This document shows positions 32,978-47,000 of a stretch of 64,000 nucleotides of DNA, piece after piece. A model generated the notes under the pieces. That model was not told where the DNA came from. It did no database searches and saw only the letters and a program-made list of their open reading frames with translations. Position 1 is the first letter of the stretch. Every line of letters starts with the position of its first letter. The stretch lies in the NCBI RefSeq assembly GCF_047556435.1, contig NZ_CP180210.1, positions 1-64,000 of the forward strand, read 5' to 3'. Source of the stretch: Alteromonas sp047556435. Its GTDB lineage: Bacteria > Pseudomonadota > Gammaproteobacteria > Enterobacterales > Alteromonadaceae. The position numbers and the translations under genes are program-made.

Positions 32978-33794
32978 GAAGAAATTTGCCGTTTTTGGTA
33001 ATCCAATAGCTCATAGTGTATCACCGACTATTCACCAAATGTTCGCCAAAAACAGTGGGGAAACCATTAGCTATGAAAAGGTTCTGGTGCCTCTGGATAA
33101 CTTTGAGCAGGCATTATCCAGCTTCTTTTCTGATCCTCTGGCAATGGGCTGTAACGTAACGGTGCCTTTCAAGCAACAGGCGTTTGAGCTGGCCTCCGAT
33201 AATTCGCCTGCAGCGAGCGCAGCGCAAGCCGTAAATACGCTGTCTAAAGACAGTGCGGGCAACATTCATGGCTACAATACTGACGGAATGGGATTGGTCC
33301 GCGATCTTATTGCTCACGGTACCGAACTGAAAAATAAACGTATTCTGCTCATTGGTGCTGGTGGGGCAGCACGCGGCGCGATTATGCCTCTGATTGAAGA
33401 ACGTCCTGCTTCTATTGCGGTGTTTAACCGCACTCACTCAAACGCTAAAGAGATGGTGGATACGCTGTCTCATGATCGTCTTTCGGTGATAGACAAAGAT
33501 AACCTGAATGACTTCGCTGCAGATATTGTCATTAATTCCACTTCGGCCAGTTTAAGCCATACACTACCCGATGGCGTCAGCCCGCAACTATTTGCACGTT
33601 GTGAACTGGCTTATGATATGGCTTACGGAAAGAGCCGTACGGTATTTATGGAATATGCGATGCAACATGGAGCCAGAAAACAGCTGGATGGACTCGGTAT
33701 GCTGGTGGAACAGGCCGCCGCGGCGTTTACTATCTGGACTGACAAATCCCCTGACACGGCACCGGTCATTCAGTATTTACGGGACAATGCCTGA
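32976..33794 (+). CDS. aroE: Shikimate dehydrogenase (NADP+)
   Basis: AroE reduces 3-dehydroshikimate to shikimate in aromatic amino acid synthesis. The 272 residues equal the E. coli length. Substrate site residues are in NPIAHSVSP, the catalytic lysine in VTVPFKQQ near residue 65 and the aspartate in YNTDGMGLV near residue 104. The NADP-binding motif GAGGAARG lies near residue 126, with NRT further on. The start overlaps the globin start divergently, leaving each promoter inside the neighbouring gene or shared. Confidence 0.97.
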   Translation: MKKFAVFGNPIAHSVSPTIHQMFAKNSGETISYEKVLVPLDNFEQALSSFFSDPLAMGCNVTVPFKQQAFELASDNSPAASAAQAVNTLSKDSAGNIHGYNTDGMGLVRDLIAHGTELKNKRILLIGAGGAARGAIMPLIEERPASIAVFNRTHSNAKEMVDTLSHDRLSVIDKDNLNDFAADIVINSTSASLSHTLPDGVSPQLFARCELAYDMAYGKSRTVFMEYAMQHGARKQLDGLGMLVEQAAAAFTIWTDKSPDTAPVIQYLRDNA

Positions 33795-33939
33795 TATAGC
33801 AGCACGGTTTGACGTTGTTCTCCCCTTAGTTAACTCCGCTAGCCTGTATCGCGGAGAAAACAAAGCTAATGCGCCTGTAGCGAAAGAAGAAGTGATCACT
33901 CTTTCTGTTGCACCCGTGGATGCCCGCTCAGACCTGTGA
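33787..33939 (+). CDS. Possible small ORF overlapping the aroE stop
   Basis: An ATG at 33787 overlaps the aroE stop in the coupling arrangement ATGCCTGA and opens 50 codons. I recognise no family. The composition is not membrane-like, and I see no ribosome-binding site beyond the coupled position. It may be chance. Confidence 0.25.
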   Translation: MPDIAARFDVVLPLVNSASLYRGENKANAPVAKEEVITLSVAPVDARSDL

Positions 33940-33977
33940 CATGTGTTTGCCAACTTCTCAAAGGCATTCTTTCTTGC

Positions 33978-34517
33978 TTACGTTTCCTCTTCTTTTAGGT
34001 AGTCATTCTTTAACTCCACATAGTTCACCGCTGACTGAGCAAGAAAGGCCATTTCCTTGTCATTGAGCCGACGTTTCTTGGTCATCGGATTCCCCACATA
34101 TAAATAGCCACTTTCTAATGTTTTATTGGGAGGTACCAGAGTGCCTGCGCCAATGAAAACATCGTCCTCTACAGTCACGTTGTCCATTATTATAGCGCCC
34201 ATCCCTACCAATATGCGGTCACCGAGCTTGCAGCCATGCAGCATACACTGATGCCCTATCGTGACATCGTCACCGATAACCAGAGGATAGCCGTCAGGTA
34301 GACCCGGGGTTTTTCGGGTCACGTGTAACACCGTGCCATCCTGTACGTTGGTTCTTTTTCCTATTGTAATGGTATTGACGTCACCCCGTGCGGCAACCAG
34401 AGGCCAGATACTTGAATCATCGCTAATGGTGACATCACCGACAATAACCGCTGACTCGTCTATATAACAACGTTCACCTGTTTGCGGAGTAACTCCTTTA
34501 TAGCTACGAATAGGCAT
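33978..34517 (-). CDS. yrdA: Gamma-carbonic-anhydrase-like protein YrdA
   Basis: YrdA is a left-handed parallel beta-helix trimer of the gamma-class carbonic anhydrase family. The 179 residues show hexapeptide repeats (CYIDESAVIVGDVTISDDSSIWPLV and so on). Three histidines are placed as zinc ligands: VLHVTRK near residue 64, TIGHQCMLHG near residues 87-92. Catalytic activity of bacterial YrdA proteins is uncertain. It sits next to aroE and before the rRNA operon, as in E. coli near rrnD. Confidence 0.93.
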   Translation of the reverse strand: MPIRSYKGVTPQTGERCYIDESAVIVGDVTISDDSSIWPLVAARGDVNTITIGKRTNVQDGTVLHVTRKTPGLPDGYPLVIGDDVTIGHQCMLHGCKLGDRILVGMGAIIMDNVTVEDDVFIGAGTLVPPNKTLESGYLYVGNPMTKKRRLNDKEMAFLAQSAVNYVELKNDYLKEEET

Positions 34518-34819
34518 AACTGCTCCTTTGTGGATTCTGACTATGAGTACAGGTTACGCGAAAATCGGAGTCAGTTACATTGAGACTCGTTGAAATGTGC
34601 TGTGATAAAAATTCAGATAACGGGATAGGGTAATCAACCACAATAGCGAAACGTAATTAACGATTTTCAACCCAGATAGCGCAAGGGTTAGGAGAATCGA
34701 AAAGAGTGGATGCTGTTACGCGCAATTTGATTCTCGCGACAGAGCTAAATACAACCTGGAATGGTAAACGGTAAAACCTTCAATAAAGGACATAGATAAT
34801 AGGGGGGCTGCCAGTAGGG
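34518..34819. other. Intergenic region, yrdA to membrane-protein gene
   Basis: I see nothing recognisable in these 302 bases beyond the presumed divergent promoters. A six-G run at 34801-34806 may be the ribosome-binding region of the following gene. Confidence 0.4.
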
Positions 34820-35215
34820 ATGAATTATCAACAAATAGAGAGGATTGATAAACTAATCTACTTCTTAGGAATACCCTCTGGCGTAGTAGTAACAATGATA
34901 AGAAATACGGGTTACGATCTTCATTCGTGGACAGAAACATTTCTAGGCAGTTATCCCAGCTTTATCTTCGTTCTGGGAGGCGCGGTCATCATTAAGCGCC
35001 TTCGAAACCGACTAACCTTTAAAACACTTACCACTTTCACAGCGGGGGCTATTACTTACGAATGGAGTCAGCGCTACACGAATGGCGTATTCGATTTGAA
35101 CGATTGCATCGCCATAGGGTTAGCAGCAGCAATTCTGTATAGCCTTATACATGTCGGCTTTGGTGAAGTTCCACGTAAAAACGAAGAAAAAACACCCGAA
35201 CTGAGCAGTAACTAA
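34820..35215 (+). CDS. Hypothetical membrane protein
   Basis: I do not recognise this 131-residue protein. It has three or four hydrophobic segments, at about residues 11-26, 43-58, 69-82 and 92-111. The stretch ITYEWSQRYTNGVFDLNDCIAIGLAA resembles the E..Q....G..D..D...N..G pattern of VanZ-like proteins, but weakly. Codon use is richer in ATA, AGA and CTA than in the flanking housekeeping genes, which hints at transfer. The tail is charged (PRKNEEKTPELSSN). It stands alone just before the rRNA promoters. Confidence 0.6.
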   Translation: MNYQQIERIDKLIYFLGIPSGVVVTMIRNTGYDLHSWTETFLGSYPSFIFVLGGAVIIKRLRNRLTFKTLTTFTAGAITYEWSQRYTNGVFDLNDCIAIGLAAAILYSLIHVGFGEVPRKNEEKTPELSSN

Positions 35216-35254
35216 ACAAACAAACACGATAAAACACTTTTTTCAAAATAAGTG

Positions 35255-35546
35255 TTGACGCTGACACTAAAATCTCTAAAATGCGCCTCCGCTTCGACGG
35301 GAAAGTCAAACGGCCTACCGAAAAAGCTAGTCACCACTAACTTTTTAAGTCAATAGTGGTGAGGGTTCCAAGAAAAAGCTTTTGAAAATAAATTTGAAAA
35401 AGCGGTTGACTTAGAACTCAGGCAGCGTAAAATGCGCGCCTCGCTTCAGGGAGATGCAACGGCAACGACTTGAAGAGTTTTCAGCAAGACGCTTTAGAAA
35501 ATAACTTTCAAAAAGATGTTGACACTGAAAACGAAAGGCGTAGAAT
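35255..35546 (+). promoter_or_regulatory. Three tandem rRNA promoters
   Basis: Three matched elements precede the 16S gene: TTGACG (35255-35260) with TAAAAT (35277-35282), TTGACT (35406-35411) with TAAAAT (35428-35433), and TTGACA (35519-35524) with TAGAAT (35541-35546). Every spacer is 16 bases, and each -10 is followed by a GC-rich discriminator starting GCGC, as expected for stringent, growth-rate-controlled promoters. Each is preceded by an A/T-rich UP-like tract. Confidence 0.88.
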
Positions 35547-35610
35547 GCGCGTCCCGCTTCAGGGGGAACCACTGAGGCAATGCTGAGTAAGAAGTTCTGA
35601 AAAGCACGCC

Positions 35611-35677
35611 AATCGGCAAGTCCGATTGTCGAAAATGTTCTTTAACAATCTATAACAAGACAATCTGTGTGGGCACT
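35611..35677 (+). promoter_or_regulatory. rRNA leader: boxB-like hairpin, boxA and processing stem
   Basis: A small hairpin AATCGG / CCGATT (35611-35627) is followed by boxA TGTTCTTTAACA at 35636-35647, the antitermination signal. The segment 35655-35677 is complementary, with two mismatches, to 37305-37327 beyond the 16S gene, forming the RNase III processing stem. Confidence 0.85.
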
Positions 35678-35741
35678 CGTTAAGAGTGTCAACAACGACG
35701 ATTCATATTTTGTTAGTTTTTTAAAACTAACATTTCGATTT

Positions 35742-37274
<1,533 letters not shown>

Positions 37275-37683
37275 CCAAAATGTCGACATTGACACACTTG
37301 ATGCAGTGCCTACACAGATAGTCTTGTTATATTGCCATTACTCTTGGAGTAAAGGTGATTTAACTATGCCTGAACATATTTGCTTAGCAAATGTTCGGCA
37401 AACGTTCTTTAACAATTTGGAAAGCTGATATTAATAGTAATCAATCAAAATTGAGTAACTGAGAATTTATAGTATGCGCTTAAGCGTACTGTGAGTCCTC
37501 CTTGCGCAAAAGTTCCGATGCTACGCATCGAAATTTTGCACTAGTAACTACTCTACTTGACTTGAATTGCTTGTTATCAATTAAGTTTGATGACAAGGCA
37601 ATTCTTCCGATTAGCTTGTCATCATACAGCAGGTATTGAATTACCACTCAATGCAGGAGTCAAAAGGCTGCTTGGGGTTGTAT
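37275..37683 (+). other. 16S-23S spacer without tRNA genes
   Basis: In 409 bases I find no tRNA cloverleaf. There are the 3' arm of the 16S processing stem (37305-37327), a boxB-like hairpin (37371-37396) and a second boxA, CGTTCTTTAACA, at 37403-37414. Further hairpins lie before the 23S gene, for example CGATGC / GCATCG near 37516-37531. Confidence 0.85.
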
Positions 37684-40675
<2,992 letters not shown>

Positions 40676-40823
40676 TACAACGCCCAAGAAGCTTTATGCT
40701 TGAGTGTTGTGTGTGAGACAAGCTAAGAAATAGTAAAGTAGAGTAGATAAGTTACTCAACACGATTGAATATCAGACTTTCCCAAATTGTTATGTTATCG
40801 GTTTAACCGGTAACAACCTTTTT

Positions 40824-40940
40824 TGCTTGGCGGCCATAGCGACGTGGCACCACCTGATCCCATTCCGAACTCAGAAGTGAAACACGTTAGCGGCGATGGT
40901 AGTGTGGGGTCTCCCCATGTGAGAGTAGCACACCGCCAAG
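40824..40940 (+). rRNA. rrf: 5S ribosomal RNA
   Basis: The sequence starts TGCTTGGCGGCCATAGCG and ends CACACCGCCAAG, whose ends pair as helix I. It contains the conserved CCGAACTCAGAAGTGAAAC region. Length is about 117 nt. It is the last gene of the rrn operon. Confidence 0.97.
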
Positions 40941-40950
40941 CTCCCATTCG

Positions 40951-40980
40951 AAAAGCCCGCTCAACTGAGCGGGCTTTTTT
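40951..40980 (+). terminator. rRNA operon terminator
   Basis: AAAAGCCCGCTCA pairs with TGAGCGGGCTTTT around a short loop and continues into T, 11 bases after the 5S gene. Confidence 0.93.
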
Positions 40981-41586
40981 CGTCTGTGCGTCCGAAAAAA
41001 CTTCATCCCCCGTAGTGCAACGCGCTTGTCAGGGACCTCTCTGGTGTTCACCAGGCAGCGGAAGCAACGATAAATGCAGAACAAAACAACTTCATCACTC
41101 ACGGAATCACGAACAAGAAAGCTTGCTAATCTGGGCATTCAGACAATAGTTGCTGAACAGGCTTATATTTAATAACCAGACCCTGATGCTTTCATTAGTC
41201 TCGCCATCTGTAATAGATAGAACGTGCTTTTATAAAACTGTACAAGCTGCTAAGTACCGCAAATAACCGTACCCATTCTTCCTGTCGGGTAACGGCAGCG
41301 CTAATCTCAAAAGGTCTGCTTTTAAATGAGTGCGCCTTTTCAGTACTAACTCCTGATGCCTAATGTCTCGCAGCGAACTCCTGACACTCCAGTAGTTCCA
41401 GTAAACCGTTTAACAATATTGCAAAGGATCTCATCGTCAGGAGATAAAATAACCTACTCAGTATGTTACAGACACAGTCAATAAAGATGTCGCAGTGCAT
41501 TAAAATCTATTATTACCAACGTGTCTTGTGGCTTAATAAAGAAGTAGCAGCTTGCGCAACTTAGTTTCAACAATCCCAAAGATTCA
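40981..41586. other. Intergenic region after the rRNA operon
   Basis: I see no gene, repeat or RNA structure that I can support in these 606 bases. Short open frames have no ribosome-binding site or family resemblance. Confidence 0.5.
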
Positions 41587-41904
41587 TTAAAAGTCATCTC
41601 TTGTTTGTGGTGTTTCCTGATCACGATATTTCATATATTCCTTAAGGCTCAATACACCATCGCCATTGATATCCATATCACTGAATAAACTGTTTACACC
41701 AATCTCCGATGCTTCTTTTTCTGTGACGACACCATCTTTATTTTTGTCCATTAAATCAAACTCACTGCTTGCAACGGGATGTTCACTAGAAGTTTGAGGT
41801 CGTTTGTCATCTACGTCTACATTTGCAGCTGAATCAACTTGTGACGCCACCGTGTGAAAAGAGAAAAAAAGTAAAACAAGAGCGGCTTTGGTAAACAATC
41901 GCAT
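41587..41904 (-). CDS. Secreted EF-hand calcium-binding protein
   Basis: This 105-residue protein has a signal peptide (about residues 1-21, ending TVASQ). Two EF-hand loops follow: DKNKDGVVTEKE near residue 53 and DINGDGVLSLKE near residue 77. Both have Asp at positions 1, 3 and 5 or equivalents and Glu at 12, so calcium binding is likely. Such small calerythrin-like periplasmic proteins are common in marine Alteromonadales. It stands alone and its partner is unknown. Confidence 0.85.
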   Translation of the reverse strand: MRLFTKAALVLLFFSFHTVASQVDSAANVDVDDKRPQTSSEHPVASSEFDLMDKNKDGVVTEKEASEIGVNSLFSDMDINGDGVLSLKEYMKYRDQETPQTRDDF

Positions 41905-42199
41905 GATATTGCTCCGATAAATAAGTGATTAACCTGAGCCATAAAACAAACAGAAAGTATGCCAGAAAATATGTTACTAAAGATCAGTACCTTATCCGTA
42001 GACATAAAAGGGTAATGATTAAGATAGGGAGATTGTGGGACACCTTTTTGAGGATTTTACCCACTATGTAGATATTCAGGATAAGAGCGATAGGGAAACC
42101 TGGTAATGGACTACGGAAAACAGCGCCTGATTCTGGAAACTGTTCAGGTAGATAATTGCTGATATACTATACAAAAGGTAACTCAAACAGCAATGCGAT

Positions 42200-42925
42200 G
42201 TGTCTATTAGTCGTTTCATAACCTTACTAGCTGGCTTTACACTGCTTTGTAGTTTTGCAGGCAATGCCCAGGTGGAGAGGAAGATTACCATTGGGCTTGT
42301 AATTTTTCCCCCGCTCATTTTGCAGGATTGCGAGAATGGTGACTGCAGTGGGCCCGCCGTCGAGATTTCAAAATCAGTATTCACCCAAGCCGGTTTCGAA
42401 GTCGAAATCTATTGTGCACCTGCGGCAAGACTCTACTCGCTGATTCAGGAAGGCAAAGTCGATGTCACTATTAACGTAAACAGCACGTCTGCCATCAAAC
42501 AACATGTCGATTTCCACACTGTTCCCTTCGCCAAGCTGAAAGTGGCATTGCTGACTAACCTGTCACTACCAGATGTGAACACGGTATCTGCTATACGAGG
42601 CTTTGACTATCATGGGGTACGTCAGAACCTGCTTGAGCAGAACTTTACCTTTGTTGATTTGCCCAATGGAAATGACGCAGTTCACGTTTTTTTACGTTCC
42701 CGTACCGGCGGCCTACTTACCTACATGAGGCCGTATCGATATTTAATTGCCAGAAGTACTTTTCCCATACCTGACAATATACATGTTGAGGAAATGCTGG
42801 AACTGGAAACTTATTTTGGCATCAGTAAAAGCTCACCGTGGCACGATGACATTTTATCCGCCCTGGATAGCTATGTGGAAAAAAATAAAATAATTCGGTT
42901 TTCAGGGGTAGAAACGCTCCCGTAA
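42200..42925 (+). CDS. Periplasmic solute-binding-protein-like protein
   Basis: This 241-residue protein has a signal peptide (to about residue 24) and an extracellular solute-binding domain of family 3 type. KITIGLVIFPPLIL leads to GPAVEISKSVFTQAGFEVEIYCAPAARLYSLIQEGKVDVTINV, the lobe that usually holds an amino-acid-like ligand. A cysteine pair (DCENGDC) near residue 44 may form a disulfide. Start is GTG at 42200 with a poor ribosome-binding site, so the start is uncertain. There is no ABC permease nearby. It overlaps the convergent gene by 24 bases. Confidence 0.78.
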   Translation: MSISRFITLLAGFTLLCSFAGNAQVERKITIGLVIFPPLILQDCENGDCSGPAVEISKSVFTQAGFEVEIYCAPAARLYSLIQEGKVDVTINVNSTSAIKQHVDFHTVPFAKLKVALLTNLSLPDVNTVSAIRGFDYHGVRQNLLEQNFTFVDLPNGNDAVHVFLRSRTGGLLTYMRPYRYLIARSTFPIPDNIHVEEMLELETYFGISKSSPWHDDILSALDSYVEKNKIIRFSGVETLP

Positions 42926-43675
42926 CTCTTGAAGAATTGTTTCTGGATCTCGCAAATTATATTTTTGTTTCAACGATTCTATAAGCTCACCGTGTGTCCT
43001 GATAAAGTTATTGATATCCAGGATCACCTCCGGATGGTTTATCGTAGAAAGCATAAAGCCTACATTATCGTGCGGTAGTGCAGGGTCTAATGTAAATGGT
43101 CCATATTGTGGACTTGTCAGTGCGAGGTACTGGGTAACCGAGTACTCCAGATTCGCAGCATCAACACGATTTTTTTTAAGCAGGTAGAGTGCAGATAAGG
43201 TGTCTGTCACTGTAACCAAACGGGTTAAGTTTTGGTCGACTCTACTTTGCCAGTTCACAGGCGTAAATCCAAGCGGAATACTTAAACGCTGGATCCTGTC
43301 GAGACCTTTTCCCACATCATCCGGGTTAACGATAGTACCGCCAAGGGCTCGTGTAAGTGGGGTTGAGAAAAATTTATCTGAGGCCGGAATGATTTGGTTA
43401 TACCATTTAGGATTGTCCGGATAAACAAAGTCGACATTGCCCTTAAGCATTTCTAACTGCAGACGTTTAACAGGCATATCGTAGTAAATCAATTCATGAC
43501 CAGAGCGGTCAGCATAGGCCTCGAGAATAGCCCAGGCGAGCCCTTTGTCGTTTTCCTGAGAAAAGTCGTAGTGCGGATAATATTGTATATTTTGTGCACC
43601 AACAATGAAGGTATCTGCCTGCGCAAAAAGAGACAGTAAGGTAGAAAATAAGGCAGCAATAAAAGACCTAAGCAT
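42902..43675 (-). CDS. Periplasmic solute-binding-protein-like protein (second)
   Basis: This 257-residue protein has a signal peptide ending near residue 20 (SLFAQA). Its family-3-type binding fold shows FIVGAQNIQYYPHYDF, GLAWAILEAYADRSGHELIYYDMPVKRLQLEMLKGNVDFVYPDN and VTDTLSALYLLKKNRVDAANLEYSV. It is related in fold, not closely in sequence, to the convergent neighbour. No transporter genes accompany it, so it could be a stand-alone sensor or binding protein. The last 24 bases overlap the neighbour tail to tail. Confidence 0.78.
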   Translation of the reverse strand: MLRSFIAALFSTLLSLFAQADTFIVGAQNIQYYPHYDFSQENDKGLAWAILEAYADRSGHELIYYDMPVKRLQLEMLKGNVDFVYPDNPKWYNQIIPASDKFFSTPLTRALGGTIVNPDDVGKGLDRIQRLSIPLGFTPVNWQSRVDQNLTRLVTVTDTLSALYLLKKNRVDAANLEYSVTQYLALTSPQYGPFTLDPALPHDNVGFMLSTINHPEVILDINNFIRTHGELIESLKQKYNLRDPETILQELRERFYP

Positions 43676-44000
43676 TAAACCTCCTGGGCACTATTATCAA
43701 AGTATCCCAAAGAAGCAGTAGAGTAAAACACTACGCAACTGTACTTTCGGTTACGCTGTTACGTTTTTTCAGATGATCATTGGCGTACTGATGACGTGAA
43801 CAGGCAATAATCTCATTCGATGAACATTGATTCAGCGCCACTACTTAGACCAGGCATAGTGACACCCAGCTAAAACTCGTCGATATGGTTTAACACTTAA
43901 ACAAACGTAAAACAGTGGGTTAAGTGAGTGGGAAACCGATGCACTTGGTCCGCGATTCCGGTTCACTATTACGGATTGCTGAAGCCAGCGAATTTAAAAA
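43676..44000. other. Intergenic region between the binding-protein gene and dnaE2
   Basis: I see no gene and no strong hairpin in these 325 bases. It holds the presumed promoter of the minus-strand binding-protein gene and the 3' end of the imu operon. Confidence 0.4.
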
Positions 44001-47000
44001 CTAATGAAAGTCACGCGATGCAATTCGAAGCGATGACAACCAGTCGGAGCGGTCTGTTAATTTGCCTGCGATAATGTGTGTCACCCCTTCGGGAGAGCGC
44101 TCCAGGATCCCATCAATTTGTAAGATAGTTGCGCTTAGGTAAGCCGATTGTTGTTGTCTGGCTGTCGCCTGCCAGACAACCACGTTCATATTGCCTGTCT
44201 CATCCTCCAGCGTGATAAATGTCACACCAGAAGCGGTGCCCGGCGCCTGTCTTCCGGTAACGCAGCCAATCACGTGAACAACCGCCTTATTCGCAATACA
44301 ATGTAATTTATTGGCTGAAATGAAGCGGCTTAAATCACGGTGCTTACGTAACAACGAGACAGGATGTTGCTGCAGTGACAGCGACGTCGATGCATAGTCC
44401 TCAAGCAAGTTATCGGCATCGGTAGGGCTAAAGGGAAAGGCGTGCTGGCCGGACTCATTAGCAAACAAGGGCAATGCGTGTTGCCGATCCATAATTTTCC
44501 ATCTCGCGGCATACCGATTCGCTGAAACGATGGCAAACCCGTTTGCACTGGCAAGGGCTTCAATATCATTAACGGGTAACCCGAGCTGCTGTACCGCAGC
44601 GATGCTGTCATAGCCATGCTCTGGGCGAGAGTGAACCAATGCTGCGGCACTTTGCTCTGATAAGCCTTTTACAATACAAAGCCCGAGTTGAATGGCCTTC
44701 TCTCCGTTACTGAATACGAGAGTATGCTCAACCTCAGAATGGTTAATACAAACGGGGCGTATTTCTATCCCATGGTGCTTAGCATCCTGAATAAGCTGGG
44801 AAGGTGTGTAAAAACCCATTGGCCAGCTATTTAGCAAGCCAAGATAAAACTCAACTGGAAAGTAATGTTTTAACCAACAGGACACATAGGCCAGCACTGC
44901 GAAGGAGGCCGAATGTGATTCAGGAAAACCGTAGCCACCAAAGCCTTTAATTTGCTCAAACAGTTGCTCGGCAAACTTAGTGCTGTAACCTTTCGCCGTC
45001 ATACCGGATACTAATTTATCCCTGAATTCATATATACGACCATCCTTTTTCCAGCTTGCCATCGCACGTCGCAGTTGGTCCGCTTCTCCTCCCGTAAAAC
45101 CAGCGGCAACCATGGCAAGTTGTATTACCTGTTCCTGAAAAATCGGTACACCCATGGTGCGTGACAACACCTGTTCCACTTCTGTCGAAGGGTAACTCAC
45201 CGGTTCTTTGCCATGACGGCGTAAAAGATAAGGATGCACCATATCTCCCTGAATAGGGCCGGGCCGAACGATGGCAATCTGAACCACAAGGTCGTAATAA
45301 CAACGTGGCTTTAGTCTGGGTAACATTGTCATCTGTGCCCGTGATTCAATCTGAAAAACGCCAACGGTGTCGGCTTTGCATATCATGTCGTACACCTGAT
45401 GATCATCTCCCAGCCGGGTAATAAATGGGATAGATGGGGAAATGGGATATTGGGCTGCAATACTATCAAAGGTTTTTCTGATAGCCGTAAGCATGCCTAA
45501 TGCGAGAACATCGACTTTCAGCAGCCCCAGAGACTCAAGATCATCTTTGTCCCACTGAATTACGGTTCTCTGGGCCATCGAGGCATTCTCAATGGGCACC
45601 AACTCGTACAGTGGACCTGCAGAAATAACGAAGCCGCCGACGTGCTGTGACAAATGTCGGGGAAACCCAACAATTTGCTCTACCAGGCTGATAAGCTGTT
45701 TTACTTTCTTGCTTCTGGCATCCAGACCGTGTTGTGTAATCTGAGTTTGCCACGGAATAGTGCGGTCACGGCGGTTGATTTTCTTTATGACGAAATCGAG
45801 TTGTGATTCTGCAAATCCCAGTGCTTTACCTACCTGTCGAAATGCGCTTTTAAACCGGTACGCAATGACTGTAGCCGCCAGTGCTGTCCGCTCACGACCG
45901 TATTTTTGATAGATATACTGAATGACTTCTTCACGGCGCTGATGTTCAAAATCTACGTCTATATCAGGTGGCTCGTCCCGTTCCTTGGAGATAAAGCGTT
46001 CAAAAAGAACATTTATCTGTCTTGGATCTACCGCAGTGATCTCCAGACAATAGCAAACCACAGAGTTAGCTGCTGAACCTCGGCCCTGATATAAAATCTT
46101 CTGCTTTTTTGCGAATTGAACAATATCGTACAGGGTAAGGAAAAAGTATTCGTATTCCTGCTCAGCAATGAGAGTTAACTCTTTTTCGATAGTGGCTCTG
46201 ATACTATCCGGTATGCCATCAGGAAAGCGGCGTCTTATGCCTTCTTCAACGCAATGCCTGAGATAGGAGGTGGCAGTAAACCCTTCCGGAACCAGTTCAG
46301 CAGGATACTGATACTTCAGCTCGTCCAGCGAGAAACTAAACAGCGAAGCAATGTCATTTGTGGTGTTAACCCACGATGTCGGATAAAGCTTGTTAATCTT
46401 GTTGATCGGACGAAGCGCGCGCTCTGCATTCGATACGGCTTTTCGCCCGAGTGCTTCCACTGTTGTATGCTCTTTGATTGCATGTAATGCGTGCTGTAAA
46501 GGCAGCCTGTCTTTATGATGCATCAGCACGCCGGTGCAAGCCGCGACAGGTATGTCGAATGTTTCCGAGAGCATTTCATAGTGTTTGAAGCGAAGGTGAT
46601 CTTCACCATCCAGCAACCTTTGGCCGGCAATCCAGCAGCGGTCTGCATGAAAACGCTTCAGCCATAGCGCCCATTTTTCATCGGAGTCAGTGTTCCCGGT
46701 CGGCAGCCATAACAATAAACAGTGGCGCAGACTGGTGATGTCCCATTCTGACAATGCATAACTGCCTTTATCTTCTCGCCGTCTTGCCTGGGTGATGATC
46801 CTGCATAACTCACTGTAAGCGGGCTTATTGGGGCATAGCAATACAAACGAAAAATCATCAAACGTAAAATAACTTCCTACAATTAATGATATCGGTAGGC
46901 GGCAGCGAGCAATCTCTGCGTGAGCCCGAACGACGCCGGCAACTGAGCATTCATCAGTAATGGCAACAGCGCGGTAGCCAAGAAAGGATGCCGTTGTCAC

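Noticed and set aside
44271..44290. A CACGTG in dnaE2 as a third parS
   Set aside because: The flanks lack the GTT/AAC arms, so only the hexamer matches.
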